Positions 42,815 to 54,500 of a stretch of DNA of 64,000 bases are shown one piece after another. The first letter of the stretch is position 1. Every line of letters starts with the position of its first letter. Origin of the DNA: Nymphalis io (Eukaryota; Arthropoda; Insecta; Lepidoptera; Nymphalidae). The notes under the pieces are model-generated. The model was not told where the DNA came from and searched no databases. It worked only from the letters and a program-made list of their open reading frames with translations. The translations under genes were made by a program, and so were the position numbers. The DNA lies in NCBI RefSeq assembly GCF_905147045.1, contig NC_065899.1, positions 9,188,501-9,252,500 of the forward strand. Direction: 5' to 3'.

Positions 42815-44437
42815 CACTGGCCTCCAAAAAAATCGACCCACCTACATTTTTTGTAAAAAAGCTATCGTATGGTTTTAAACTACCACATATTTATATTTTT
42901 AAGATTGATAATGTAAAAATGCAATTGTAGGATTGTACAAAAACAGAAATAGTGCGCAAAAAATAGGTTTTTAGGTAAATATGTGACAAAACATGAAAAC
43001 ACAAAATTTTACGCAATTTTATTTTTTTGTGTACAAAACGATTATGCCGTTTGTTTTTAAATTTGGGTGCCTAAATCTTACTTTAATAGGGAGTGTTTCC
43101 TCCTCTTGACCTAATCACTGCCTGCATACGCCTATTAAGTGACCTGATTAGCTTTTTAATGTCTTCCTGTGGGGTCCGTTGCCATTCTTCAGTTAGGGCA
43201 GCTTCCAGTTGATTCAGGGTTTCTGGAATTGGATTTCGTGCTCGAACCGTACGTTTTAGCTGGTCCCAGAGGTGCTCTATCGGGTTTAAGTCCGGACTAT
43301 TGGCTGGCCACTGCATAACTGGAATTTCGACTTCCCTGAGATAGTCTTTAACAATTCTAGCGACGTGAGGTCGTGCGTTGTCGTGCATAAGTTGGAAATT
43401 ATCCCCAATATATCCAGCGTAAGGCATCACATGAGGCTCCAGAATGTCCGTTATGTAAGTTTCAGCATTAACAGCACGATTACGGAAAAAAACCAGCTCT
43501 GTGCGTCCCGTCAAAGAAATACCTCCCCAAAACATTGTACAGCCTCCACCAAATCGGACTGTTTCTCGAATGCAACACTGAGAGTAGCGTTCTCCTGGCC
43601 TTCGCATGACGTTACGTAGTCCATCAGAGCCTACTAGAGACATTCGGCTTTCATCACTGAACAATACTGTCTCCCATTGGTCCAGTGTCCAATCGACGTG
43701 CTGCCTAGCAAATTGTAGTCTTGCTTGTCGATGGGATGCTGTGAGTTTTGGTCCTGTTGCTGGCTTGTGAGGGGTTAAGTTTTGCTCTCGAAGTCTTCTT
43801 CTTACAGTATTTTCACTCACAGACACTCCACGACTTTCTCGGAGTCTACCTTGAACGTCAACAGCCGAAAGATGTCGGTTTCTTAAAGACGTCAAACCAA
43901 TAAAACGGTCATCGGTCGGGTTCGTGACACGCCCCCTGCCAGATCCTGGTCTCCGGCGATACTCCCCAGTCTCCAAGTAGCGTTTGTACACTCTTCGCAC
44001 CGCTGAACGACTTCATTTTAGTGTTCTAGCCACATTTCGCTGACTTAACCCCTCATGAATAAGAGCTACGACTTGAGCAGCTTCTGCTTCAGTAGTATCC
44101 ATTTTTTATGTTTAAACTTATTAAAATTATTGTTTTAACAAAGTTTCATACACTTAATCAATAATAAACATCGAACCGAGATGACTCCGCGTTAAGAACT
44201 GGAAATAAACTAACCATGCACTTTGTGCACAAAGTAACGTTTTCTTATCAATACTTTAAAAATATTCCAAATATCCTCAATAACACTTACAACTCCTCCA
44301 AATCAATATCAAGTGGGTAATAAAATGTTAAATGTATGTCCCATAAGTAAAACAATCCACCTAGGTCGTCGCATAGTTAAGATAACAACTTTGTAAGTAA
44401 AAAAATACGGGTGGGTCGATTTTTTTGGCGGCCAGTG
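42815..44437 (-). mobile_element. Tc1-family DNA transposon with TIRs and TA duplication
   Basis: The left end CACTGGCCTCCAAAAAAATC (from 42815) is matched by the reverse complement of the right end (to 44437), agreeing over about 28 bp (through GACCCACC) with one difference. TA lies on both sides (42813-42814 and 44438-44439). The 1623-bp length and the single minus-strand transposase fit the Tc1 group (DD34E). The TIRs are short. The near-intact coding frame indicates a young insertion. Confidence 0.93.
43083..44102 (-). pseudogene. Tc1-family transposase, near-intact, one in-frame TGA
   Basis: A cut-and-paste transposase acting on the element's TIRs. Reading from the ATG at 44102, 340 codons including the stop are in one frame, with a single TGA at codon 30 (44013-44015). 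From the next ATG (44000) 305 residues are uninterrupted. The paired helix-turn-helix DNA-binding region covers about residues 1-110 (EGLSQRNVARTL before the stop; SVSENTVRRRLREQNL after it). The DD34E catalytic residues are Asp150 in LFSDESRM, Asp241 in MHDNARPH and Glu276 in NSPDLNPIEHLWD, with 34 residues between the last two. Initiation at 44000 would lose the first DNA-binding helices, so function is doubtful. Otherwise this is the best-preserved DNA transposase in the window. Confidence 0.92.
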
Positions 44438-44484
44438 TATATAACGGCCTTAATTATAAACGTGATTACTTAAACAATACTGTG

Positions 44485-44580
44485 TCTTCTTCTTTCGAAT
44501 GTCAAATCAATAATGACAGAAAGAGCGAAATCAGTGTTTAACTAAGCAGTCGCTAAGCCGTTTATAAGGCCGTAAGTCTA
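44485..44580 (+). repeat. 85-bp dispersed repeat, good copy
   Basis: 'ttctttcgaatgtcaaatca', 'agaaagagcgaaatcagtgt' and 'ctaagcagtcgctaagccgt' are nearly identical to the copy at 10.9 kb. It lies 50 bp beyond the Tc1 element. Confidence 0.75.
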
Positions 44581-45307
44581 TAAATAATGAAAGTGAACTA
44601 AATACATTTTAAACGTGTATCATGTAATGTATTTAATATTTACCGCATTTGGTTATCTCCCTTACAAAACAAATTAAATTTAATAGTATTAATTGAAATG
44701 ATATTTTTTGAAGTGATATTTATTTTTTCTCAACACAAAGGAAAAAGTATAGGTAATTTTATTAATCAGTAATTTAAAACCGTTAACAATGCTTACATTC
44801 CTTTGTGAGAGACTACACTAGTTACAACTGTTTTACAGATAACCAGGCTCTCATTGTATTGTACTATGTCTCATATTGTATATATATAATTTTAAGCATG
44901 AATAGGGAATATTTATTTTTTATATAGAATTATTTATAGAAGCGTGGTGAAGGTAAATCCAATTTACATTTGCTCACATAGCCAAAAAAAAACATGTTAA
45001 AACGTGTGTCATGGTGCTAATTAATGTCATGATCAAGTTCCACCATGGCGGTCAACTAAGAAATTTGTGACTATTTTAAGAGAGATCAACCTACTCTCAT
45101 AATTCTCAATAAAGCTAACACTATCGCTAAGAGATCAGGTACGTATCGTACCTGAACTCGAGATTTACACTTTTAGTACCAAATATTACCCTTTGGTGGT
45201 AAAATATGTAATGAGTAGGTACGTACACGGTCAAGCACAAAAGGAAGTCAGTTTATCAATTCCCATTTCTTGCAGTAGTGTCAAAATACTATGTTGACTC
45301 CACTTAT
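44581..45307. other. AT-rich non-coding stretch
   Basis: No gene is recognised. A possible scrap of family A lies at 45185-45230 ('ggtggtaaaatatgtaatga'). Confidence 0.35.
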
Positions 45308-45585
45308 TCCAAATAATAAGAATAATAATAATATCCTGGGACTTTATTCACACACGGCCATCTGATCCAAAATTAAGCAGAGCTTGTGCCATGGAAACCA
45401 GACAAATGATATATTACATATACTACTTTTCTTTTGTAAATACATACTTATATAGATAATTACACCCAGACTCAGGACAAACAGACATGTTCATGCACAC
45501 AAATGTCTGTTCTGGGTGGGAATCGAACCCACAACCTTCGGCGTGAAAGGCAGCTACCAACCACGCCAAACGGCTCGTCAAAAAT
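45308..45585 (-). repeat. tRNA-type SINE family 2, full copy
   Basis: The plus strand starts with an ATA/ATT-type tail (45308-45333), then 'cctgggactttattcacaca', 'cggccatctgatccaaaatt', 'actcaggacaaacagacatg', 'ggtgggaatcgaacccacaa' (B box complement) and 'ccacgccaaacggctcgtc'. It is the reverse complement of the copy at 39.7 kb. Confidence 0.88.
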
Positions 45586-48059
45586 GATATAAGGGCAAAC
45601 GAATAATGATTGAATTATATATTTTGCCAGATATTAGCACACTAAAGAAGCTCGATCACTTGCTCAATCGAGCAAGTGACCGCGTAATTGTATTCGATGA
45701 ATCTTCTTTACGGAATGACCGCTAAGTGCGGCGATCTGTGTAAGATATCATATATAAACTCTTTGGGAATAAATATTCTTTACGATATTAAAAATTCCAT
45801 TAAAAATTACTTTCTAGAAATTTCCATGTGGTTAGGCTTTGCGCAATACAATATGGATACTACCTACTCCTCTACCTTAATCAGCTCTACCACCAAAATT
45901 AAATACTTTAAAACTTAAAGATTGAGTGAGGCATTGTGCTTACAAACATAGGAGACATCATATCTTAAACTCAAAGATTAGCGGTACTTTAGCCGTTTGA
46001 GGAATATTTTTATTTCTGAAAGTGAGCTCCGTTGAACCTTTTCGATTGTCTGTCTTCTTCGGCCAAATAAAAAAAAACGTATGCACAGTACCGAGGACCG
46101 AGTAATTGACACTTTTAAAGTAGTCTCCGGACCTCTTTTGTAACTGATCCATTATCTGTAAAAAAAATCCAAATAAATAAAAATAAATATTTTTATTGTA
46201 TTTATTACAGTTTACTTCAACTGTTTATTATAGTTCACCAGATATTTGGTTGATTGTTTATATAAAAATTTAAACGATATATTTTTTAAGTATTCTAGGT
46301 GGTTATTTAATATATTCAGTCCTTGGTTGTACTATTATAATAATATATGAAAATATCCTTCATACCTGTTACGTATACAAAATATAGACGTGAGTGTTAA
46401 CTCGGCACTTGTAATAATCGTAAAATGTATTATTTTAATTGCTCAAGATCTGGATTTCAGATATGAGACAATTAAAATTACTTTTGAAAATGTTTTGAAT
46501 ATAAAAGTAACCATAACTGTAAAGTATTTTTTTATTTACTTGACTTTTACAATTACTTAACCCGCATTAATAGACATAGAATTAAAAAAAAGCTGACGAC
46601 GTACACTTCCTACTTTAACGTCTAAAATAAAGAGCTTAATTAATAAATTCTATCTTAAATCGTTTGATAAAATTGCTGTTTTAGACAAACACCTACATAT
46701 AGTTGGAAATATATGTTAATAATAATATTATAACAATATTTCAATTTAGCAAAATTTGCGCGTAGTAAGCTGTGATAACTTTTCTGAGTGTATATGTATT
46801 TTGCCATATGAAATATGTTTATTATTTTATATCCAAACAGTAGTACTTTGTATTTCGGTTTTCCGGTTTGAAGAGTAAGTCAGTGTAATTAGAAGCACAA
46901 GGGACATCTTATATCCCGTGGTGGTAGTTAACATTTTACATATGACACTACTGTCTGTTGTCTGCACTTCCTCTAATTTACATAAATTATAACTGTTAAA
47001 AGCTATTAATATTTTGCTAGCTTCGCGTTTTTACTTATCAACCGTAAGACTTTTACTTTAGCACTTCACTCAGAGAGTGTTCGTGTTGAAAGCATTGTTC
47101 TTGATAAGTTATAGAAATAATAAAATTATTTACGGAAAACATTATTTTATACTTATGTTTGATGTTTAATAAAAGGTTAAGTAAACTATTGGAATACTGA
47201 TTTCAGAAAATCTGTATATATTAAATCGATTCTCATACTTTTTTTCGGTAATATATTAAATATCACTGATTTTTGTAGAAACGAACTTTCGATATGTAAG
47301 CCACATTTATTTTAAATAAAATAGTTAAAACTTTCATGTTTTCCTACAAGGAACGTAATAAAACTTTGCATCCCTTCCAGTATGTCATATTCTGATACAT
47401 ACAATGTTGTAGTCGCTGTGCCCCTCAGAATATTACAAAACAGTGCAGTTAATTAAGGCGCAGCAAAGCCAGCGGGCCGCGGGCGAAATGGGAAATAGCT
47501 AATTATGAACTTGCGTAGTGGCTTAAACCTAGTAGAAGTGCGTTCCATGCTGAAAGTGGAAGCGAAACTTTGAAAATAGCTTTATGAATAGGAGTTCTAT
47601 TTCAAATTTTGTTAACGTAGATAATTTTCACTAACATTGAATTAATTTTAATTCTTCTAGCTTATTTTGAAAACCTTGTATCATATTTAATGACTTTCTT
47701 AATATTTTGCCACCAAAACAAATGAATAATTTGAACAACGAAAATAATAATGCGCATTTCAATCCATCTATTAAAACGTTTAGAATCATGCCATTAAAAA
47801 TAGTTTTCTCAATACATGAATAGTAAATAATTTAATAGAAAATGTTGTTTCTTTTTTTTTGTAATATATTTTTATTTGTTCTGATGAAAAAAAACCCGCT
47901 TAAGCGTACAAAATAGGCCATCAGACGATATTTCTGGCTTTACGATATTTCGTGAAATTAAAATATGAATTTAGTAAATTTGACTTTATTTATATTACGA
48001 ACAGTGTCCGCGACGTCCTCAGTGCAAGGATATACGAATACATTTACAGTTTTAATATT
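45586..48059. other. AT-rich stretch with a family A scrap and a GC-rich patch
   Basis: No gene is supported. Positions 46845-46945 ('ggttttccggtttgaagagt', 'agaagcacaagggacatctt') are a decayed plus fragment of family A. Positions 47440-47600 are distinctly GC-richer (for example 'agccagcgggccgcgggcga', then GCTAATTATGAAC) with no open frame or repeat match, so they are a candidate conserved non-coding segment. Confidence 0.4.
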
Positions 48060-48247
48060 ATATGAGCTTTCTTCAATTTATAATACTAGTGTTCGCCTGG
48101 ATGTTAGGTAAGTGGAGATGGAGGATTGGAGGTAGGTATAAAAAAGTAGCCAAATTTCATAAAAATCAGTTCAGTAATTTAGCCGTGAAAGCGTAACAGA
48201 CAAACACAGTTTCGCATTTATAATATTAATATAGATTATTTATCGTA
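48060..48247 (+). repeat. Lepidopteran dispersed repeat 3' end (unclassified)
   Basis: 'tttcataaaaatcagttcag' and 'taatttagccgtgaaagcgt' followed by 'tttcgcatttataatattaa' have the look of a very common lepidopteran interspersed-repeat terminus (…TCAGTAGTTTTAGCGTGAAAG… CATTTATAATATTAGT). I cannot assign the class. Confidence 0.45.
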
Positions 48248-48350
48248 GAGGTTTGTGCAAGCCTTGGTTAATATAACCCACTCATCAGATTTCTTCCATC
48301 AAACAGCAATACTTAGTATCGTTTTATTTCGGTTTGAAGGCTCAAACAAT
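48248..48350 (+). repeat. Dispersed repeat family A, fragment
   Basis: 'gaggtttgtgcaagccttgg', 'acccactcatcagatttctt' and 'gttttatttcggtttgaagg' match the first third of family A in plus orientation. Confidence 0.65.
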
Positions 48351-49975
48351 TCATACAAATCCCGTATCTGGATAAATACCTCCTTTATTTGTTAGGATTT
48401 GAAGTTTTTTCATAAAAATCTACTGTGAGTAGATGTAAACGTGGCAGAATTTCATCAGAAACGACCGTAAAATTAAGTGTTACTTGCCTGGATTTTAACT
48501 TAACAGTTTTTAGTTAAGTCATCCGACTGTCATTCCGACTGGACAACTTTAATACAACACGATCATCCTGATTAATTTAGACAAAGGTTGGGCGTGGTTA
48601 TAGAATTTTACCAAGCATTTATATAACAATACGGAATCAGACGTATGAAAAATACATTCTCACTCACAGTAGCGAGGGATTAACGTTAATACGTTCTAAA
48701 TCCAAGTTAGCGTCGTTTGTAGAAGTGGAGATAAGCGAGTTTTAGGAGGAACGGAACTATTTTACGAAAAGGTTGGATTTAATGTATATTGTCCTTAAAA
48801 CGTTCAATACTTAAGAAATAGTTTAATTTAAATACAGATAATTATTTGCTTGATCCAAGCATCAGTAGTTACGTAGTTTTATATTTTCATCTCACACACT
48901 ACAAAAAGTTGAGACAAATATTATTTGTTTTTTTATTTTTTTTTAATTTGATTCATTTTAATTGTGTAATTTTTTTCAACTACTCAATAATTCATGTGGG
49001 TTAGTTATAATTTATATTTTAAAAATGTTTATTTTTCATAAATCACAAATTTTTATTCTGAATTATAGAAAATGTAAAAAAAGAAAATTATTTTATATAA
49101 TGCTAAAAGCCTCGAAGAATGTAAACTTTTAAAAAAAAACCACGTCCAAATTGACATCCATACCATATTAATTATTATTTTATATTGTAATAGATATCTT
49201 AAATAATAAAATAATAATGTTTCATAAAATTGGTTCACATATTGATTTTATCGTTATAAATTTATTGAATAAGCTCTTACATTTGTCGAAGTTGAGTCGT
49301 TACGTTCGTAACCTTAAAGTTTTATTAAATTGCTTGTTTTGATAGAAAAGTAAACAAAACTTTAAATTCAACAAATATTAGATCGAGCCTAATTGCGATA
49401 AAGTTTTTCAATTATCGAATTTATTTATTTTAAATTTACTTTCAAAGATTTAACGATGAAACAAGTCTGTAACTTGTTTATGTTTAGTAAATCTTGTATA
49501 TTTTTTATTTACAAATTATATACAAAATACAAGGTAAATTGAGCTATTTTACTATTTATTTAAGTTGTAATTTATATATTATTTTATATTTATTAATAGT
49601 AAAAGACCTTTAGCAAAGTAGTCAAGTATTTGTTTTATTTTTTAATTTTATAGAAGACGAGAAGCATGACATATAGAATTTATAAAAACTGTTTTGTTTT
49701 TGCACATTTGGATTGTTGGACAAGGTACCATTACTTAAATTAAAAAAACAATTGGGTTATTGGGTTTAGGTTTTTAAAGGAAGATGTACCTTGCCTTGGG
49801 GATATTAGAAATGTATGTAATAATATACTATTTCTTAAACCATCACCTAAGTATAATCCAACAAATCATAAATTATGTGTCTTACCAAATATTATACTGT
49901 CATCGCAAATATTAAGATTTACTGAAAACGGTGTTAGATCGGCGCTCTATTTAATTTTAAGTGTGGGATATATAT
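48351..49975. other. AT-rich non-coding stretch
   Basis: No gene or recognised repeat in this stretch. Confidence 0.4.
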
Positions 49976-50140
49976 ATTTTTTTTTATTTGCCGCGAAGGC
50001 AAATGACTCTACTCCACTTGATGGTAAGTGATAGTACAGTCGGAAGAATGTTCTGCATTAGCCTCCCCCCGCCTTGCCGGCCCGCAAGATGCCTCTTCAC
50101 GCCTCGTTTGTAGGAACCCAGGTTGTAAGAGGAACATTTA
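49976..50140 (-). mobile_element. CR1/Jockey-type LINE 3' end, short copy
   Basis: The plus strand has a T run, then 'tttgccgcgaaggcaaatga', 'ctctactccacttgatggta', 'cttgccggcccgcaagatgc' and 'ctcttcacgcctcgtttgta'. This is the same sequence as the 3' end of the longer copy at 56.4 kb, so it is a minus-strand, strongly 5'-truncated insertion. Confidence 0.75.
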
Positions 50141-50838
50141 CACTAACGTTTGCGGACACTCTTGAAAGAGAGAAATTCTTCTTGTATTGCCATTAAATAC
50201 AGAACTAAATAAATAATAACAATTTGAATTTCATGTAATATATATTGAGTGACAAAGAGCTTAACTTTATAGCTGAGTCTAAACCTGACACTAGCTTGCA
50301 ACTGTTCCCTTTTCCCTGAACATTACGCAAAATCAACAAACACTTTACTATGCAGACGATAACGATTTAATGATTTATATATTTATTTATTTTATGCTAT
50401 TTTCATTAGCATAAAATTTTATCAACTATTTTTTTTAATAGAAGTAAACCGCATCATGCAAGGATTCGTTTTATATTCAAATATGTTTGTAACATTAAAG
50501 CAAAACAAAAATAACACTTATTTATATCAGTAACATAGTGTAGCTAGAAAATTACCATATAGAGTGACATTTATACTGCACTGGCTTTCAAAGGCCCGTC
50601 TTATAAGTGTCTTAGTGGCAATCTCCTTTGCGCGAGCGCTATGCAATAATGACTATCTTTGTGATGGTAACATCTGCCTTATTATTTTCTTATAAAAGTC
50701 GACCTTATACTAAAGTAAGAATGTGACCCACTTTTCAATCATTGTTTAATATGAATTTTACTAAAAATATTTTAATACGAAAATTATTTACCAAATATTG
50801 TATTAGACAGTCTAATTTAGACACTTGAAGCTTATCCG
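50141..50838. other. AT-rich non-coding stretch
   Basis: No gene or recognised repeat in this stretch. Confidence 0.4.
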
Positions 50839-50915
50839 GAGCATTGGAGCATCGTGGTGGAATTAACGCAAGATATTTCTCCTCAAAAAGCAGAGGAACC
50901 TTAGACCCACCCGAT
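50839..50915 (+). repeat. Metulj-like SINE, fragment
   Basis: 'agcattggagcatcgtggtg' and 'tctcctcaaaaagcagagga' followed by 'accttagacccacccg' follow the SINE 3' third with substitutions. Confidence 0.6.
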
Positions 50916-51235
50916 AGTTGCACGTCGTTACTCACTTTTAATAATTTTAATATGGCAACATTGAGCGTGGTTTTGTCGATTAAAATATTATTTAATTATT
51001 TTTTTTCCAATAGTGATTTTTTAAATCTAATCATAATTATAACCTTATAAAAGTAACTTTATATATTTATTATAAATCAATATTTATCTTTGCATAGTTT
51101 TTAACAGTAAAAACCATAATAACTTATTATTTGAGAAGGATTTCTCTACCAGTGACAGTTCAGTTAAGAATATGATAGAAAGACAATAAGAAGCTTAAGA
51201 AATGTTCTAATAGAATTAGATATACCAAAATGTAC
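50916..51235. other. AT-rich non-coding stretch
   Basis: Nothing is recognised. Confidence 0.4.
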
Positions 51236-51295
51236 TTACAACCTTCGGCGTGAAAGGCAAGCATCCAAAAAACCACGCCAACCAGCTCGTCATTA
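51236..51295 (-). repeat. tRNA-type SINE family 2, head fragment
   Basis: 'cttacaaccttcggcgtgaa', 'aggcaagcatcc' and 'ccacgccaaccagctcgtca' are the complement of the family 2 tRNA-like head. The rest is missing. Confidence 0.75.
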
Positions 51296-51389
51296 ATGCT
51301 TAAACCTTACTGATAGTCACGAGTTATTTCACTTAATCAAAAAAAAATCTATTCTTCTATATTAGATTTTTTTTTAATATTTATAACAC

Positions 51390-51662
51390 GTAGGTGGACT
51401 GGTAACTGAACCACGTGACAAGAAGTGGTCACCACCGCCTACAAACAATGGTTTCGTAAGAAATATTAACCATTCCTTAAATCGCCAATGCACCACCAAT
51501 ATTGGAAATCAAGATGTTATATCCCTTGTGTCTGTAGTTACACTAGCTCATTCGCCCTTCAAACCGGAACAGGACTATATAAAGTGTTGCTGCTTGGCGA
51601 TAGAATATATGATGAGTGGGTGGTACCTACCCCGCAACCTACAGGCTTACAAAGCCCTACGA
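51390..51662 (-). repeat. Dispersed repeat family A, copy
   Basis: Plus-strand blocks 'aatgcaccaccaatattgga', 'ttatatcccttgtgtctgta', 'ttcaaaccggaacaggacta' and 'gatgagtgggtggtacctac' mark a minus copy. It holds a 66-residue plus frame like those in the copies at 3.3 and 7.8 kb. Confidence 0.82.
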
Positions 51663-53657
51663 TCAAGTATACATTAGTTGGTAACTGATTGATAGTGCTT
51701 GATGATAATTTATACGTAAATTGCCTAATGTATTATAAGTACATATTACATGCATCTATAGTAAAATATTATACATTTAAGCTGGTTGTAACCAGGCAAA
51801 AGTTACTCTTTGAAAACTGACCCGGTCTATTTTCTGTACGACACCCATAGAGTTTCGTTCGTTCTCATTCCGAAAGCTTTGTACTAGATAAGTGATTTTG
51901 TTTTGTGAGCGGATTCTTTAGGCGGACTCGGCAAACCGTGAAATTGAGTACAAACATGTTCATGTAGTTTCCTTCAGTGGAATTATAGTTGAAAGAATTT
52001 ATTTGTGCCTTGCAGTTCTTACTTATTCAATAATTGATTTGTTCCAATTTGTTACTACTAATGTCTCTTGAATATATTGTACTATAACTATATTCAAATG
52101 TGAAAGAAAGTACCAGCGTAAAAGAGTCCCACTGCTGGACTAAGGTATAAATGGTGTATACATTTGGCAGTTTTTTTTCCCTTTCCATGATAGTTTTTTA
52201 TTTGATTTCGAAATTTCGGGTTTTAAACTGCTATCAACTTCGGTTCCTAAATTATTTTAAATAAATTTAAATAGTTGTAAATACTGGTGTTGAATTTAAT
52301 ACATTTAGTAAGAACATTTTAAATAGGACGAGTATAATATCATCAGTATGTATGGTTATTAATTTGGAATATGTAATAAAATGCACATAAAATATTTATA
52401 GCTGACTGGATAATTGCATTCTTGGTTCTCTGCCAGTAGTCCAGTTATAATATTATGCACATAAAGGAGGTTGACATGAATATTTCGCATAGGTTGGAGA
52501 TAAAAATAGCGAACTTTACAGAATTTATCTAACGTTGATCCAGAGAAAGCAATAATGTTTTTCAATTTAATAATTTAATTATGAATTATCAAAAAATAAT
52601 CACTATCAAAAAACTTGTAAAATCAAAATATCATGCAGGACTTATCTTATATTTTATATCATAAATCCAGTCGAACCGTTTAAAAAGTTTTATTTTCACA
52701 CTTTGAGCTTTGTGAGTTTGATGTATTTTTAAATCAAAACATCTAAAACTTTATTTTAAACATGAAATATTTAAATATTTTGCGAAGAAAAAAAATAGAA
52801 TTGTTTTCAATATTTAGGTTAGCATCCCTTACACGTTTACTTAAACATGAAGTTGTCGAGAGAATTGTGTTGTCATTTTGAAATTTGTTCCGTAAACAAC
52901 GGGAATATTTCATCCTTATAAAGCCTGAAGATAACAACTTGTTATGCTTTAAAGTTGCTCGTTAATAATACAAAAGCAGCCATAACAATCCTCATTTTAC
53001 TTTAATAATGACAGTACAAAGTCTTGGAAAATGTTCAAGTTGTGGCTGAACAGAATGACCGCTGCACTGAATTGGCGACAATGTTATAAAATATAAGTTT
53101 AAACGACTTTGAACCTTATTGTTAAGAACAAAAGAATATATAATGAGAATGCAGGCTTTGGAATTATGAAATCCGAATGAAACGTTGACACTGAGCCGCG
53201 GGGAGCGACGGAAGAAAATTGTGTGATCAAATTAGGTCCGGTTTTAAGTCCCAACAATAATAAAACTGGGAAATGAAATCATTCTTTTTATACAGCGTTT
53301 TATTGTGGATAAATAAATATTATTATTTAGCTCATTTTATCACGTTTCTTGATCTATATAACATTAAATAGCATATGAACTCATGATTGTATAAAATTTG
53401 TATTTATATAAATAAACCACATTTTTGCGAAAATATAAAAAAACTCTAAATTTACAAAAAGTTTCAAAATTATTTTTGTAGTAGAGGAAAATTTACTCTG
53501 CTTTTTTAAATGATATGCTATAGGTTAAAAACATTTGATACGCTTATAACTGAACTAAAGATTCTTAAGTTCCCAGAACGAATTTCCGACATTCATAACG
53601 TCATTTTTAATGATTCTACAGATACGAATTCTATTGCATATAATATTGCAGTTCATG

Positions 53658-53660
<3 letters not shown>
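51663..53660. other. Non-coding stretch with unique GC-richer patches
   Basis: No gene is supported. Positions 51790-51960 and 53155-53275 are less AT-rich and unique in the window. A short 'gtcccactgctggactaagg' at 52128-52147 is a scrap of a SINE or RTE end. Confidence 0.4.

Positions 53661-53712
<52 letters not shown>
53661..53712. repeat. (AT)n microsatellite, ~25 units
   Basis: An uninterrupted AT dinucleotide run of about 50 bp, the longest simple repeat in the window. Confidence 0.95.
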
Positions 53713-53715
<3 letters not shown>

Positions 53716-54242
53716 TTTAATTAGGCGATAGTCCGCAAGTAAGTCGCAACAATGCCAGTAGATCCCTGTTCCAAATGTGAGACTAAAAATTATTAGATCG
53801 TACTTTACCTCTCCTAATATAATCTAAGCATTATACCTACCTATATTTGTTTTGTTATTTATAATCAATTAAGTATATAATAATAAATTTATAAGACAAT
53901 AATAAAGTTTAAAACTCACTTCGATAATACGGCCCGTCGGAAAATGATTCCCCGTGAAGCATGAACAAAATCCATTAGCCGAGTCCCCGTGGACGTCGAC
54001 CTTCCGAATCGGAAATTACATTAAAAAGCGATACTTTTCAACAGCTGAAGATAGTTTCAAGAAAATGCAAAGAAATTATTTCCTTTGGGAGTAGCGAACT
54101 TTTTTTTACTTTATTCGATATAGTGGCATCAAATAAAATTGATATTTTAAATATTTCTGTCTTGTATTTTCATAAAGAAGTCAGTTTCTTTCATAATTAT
54201 TTTACAGGTTCATAGGTTCATATTACTTTTAAGGTGTCATAT
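53713..54242. other. Non-coding stretch; GC-richer unique patch
   Basis: Positions 53930-54110 have balanced composition ('gaagcatgaacaaaatccat', 'gtggacgtcgaccttccgaa', then 'acattaaaaagcgatac'), no open frame and no repeat match, so they are a candidate conserved non-coding segment. The remainder is AT-rich. Confidence 0.35.
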
Positions 54243-54500
54243 TACTGGTGGTAGGGCGTTGTGCAAGCTCCTCTGGGTAGGTACCACTCACTCATCAGAT
54301 ATTCTACTGCAGAACAGCAGTACTTGGTATTGTTGTGTTCCAGTTTGAAGGGTGAGTGAGTTAGTGTAGTTACAGGCACAAGGGACATAACATCTTAGTT
54401 CCCAAGGTTGATGGCGCATTGGCGATGCAGGCGATGGTTAACATTTCTTACATTATCAATGTCTATGGAAGTACGCTTGTCCGCCTATTTATTTTATAAA
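54243..54500 (+). repeat. Dispersed repeat family A, copy
   Basis: 'ctggtggtagggcgttgtgc', 'aagctcctctgggtaggtac', 'tattgttgtgttccagtttg' and 'gcacaagggacataacatct' are followed by a shortened 3' end that lacks the 'cttaccatcaggtggccc' block ('ggaagtacgcttgtccgcct'). Confidence 0.83.

Noticed and set aside
43365..43619. 84-residue plus frame
   Set aside because: It is antisense to the Tc1 transposase.
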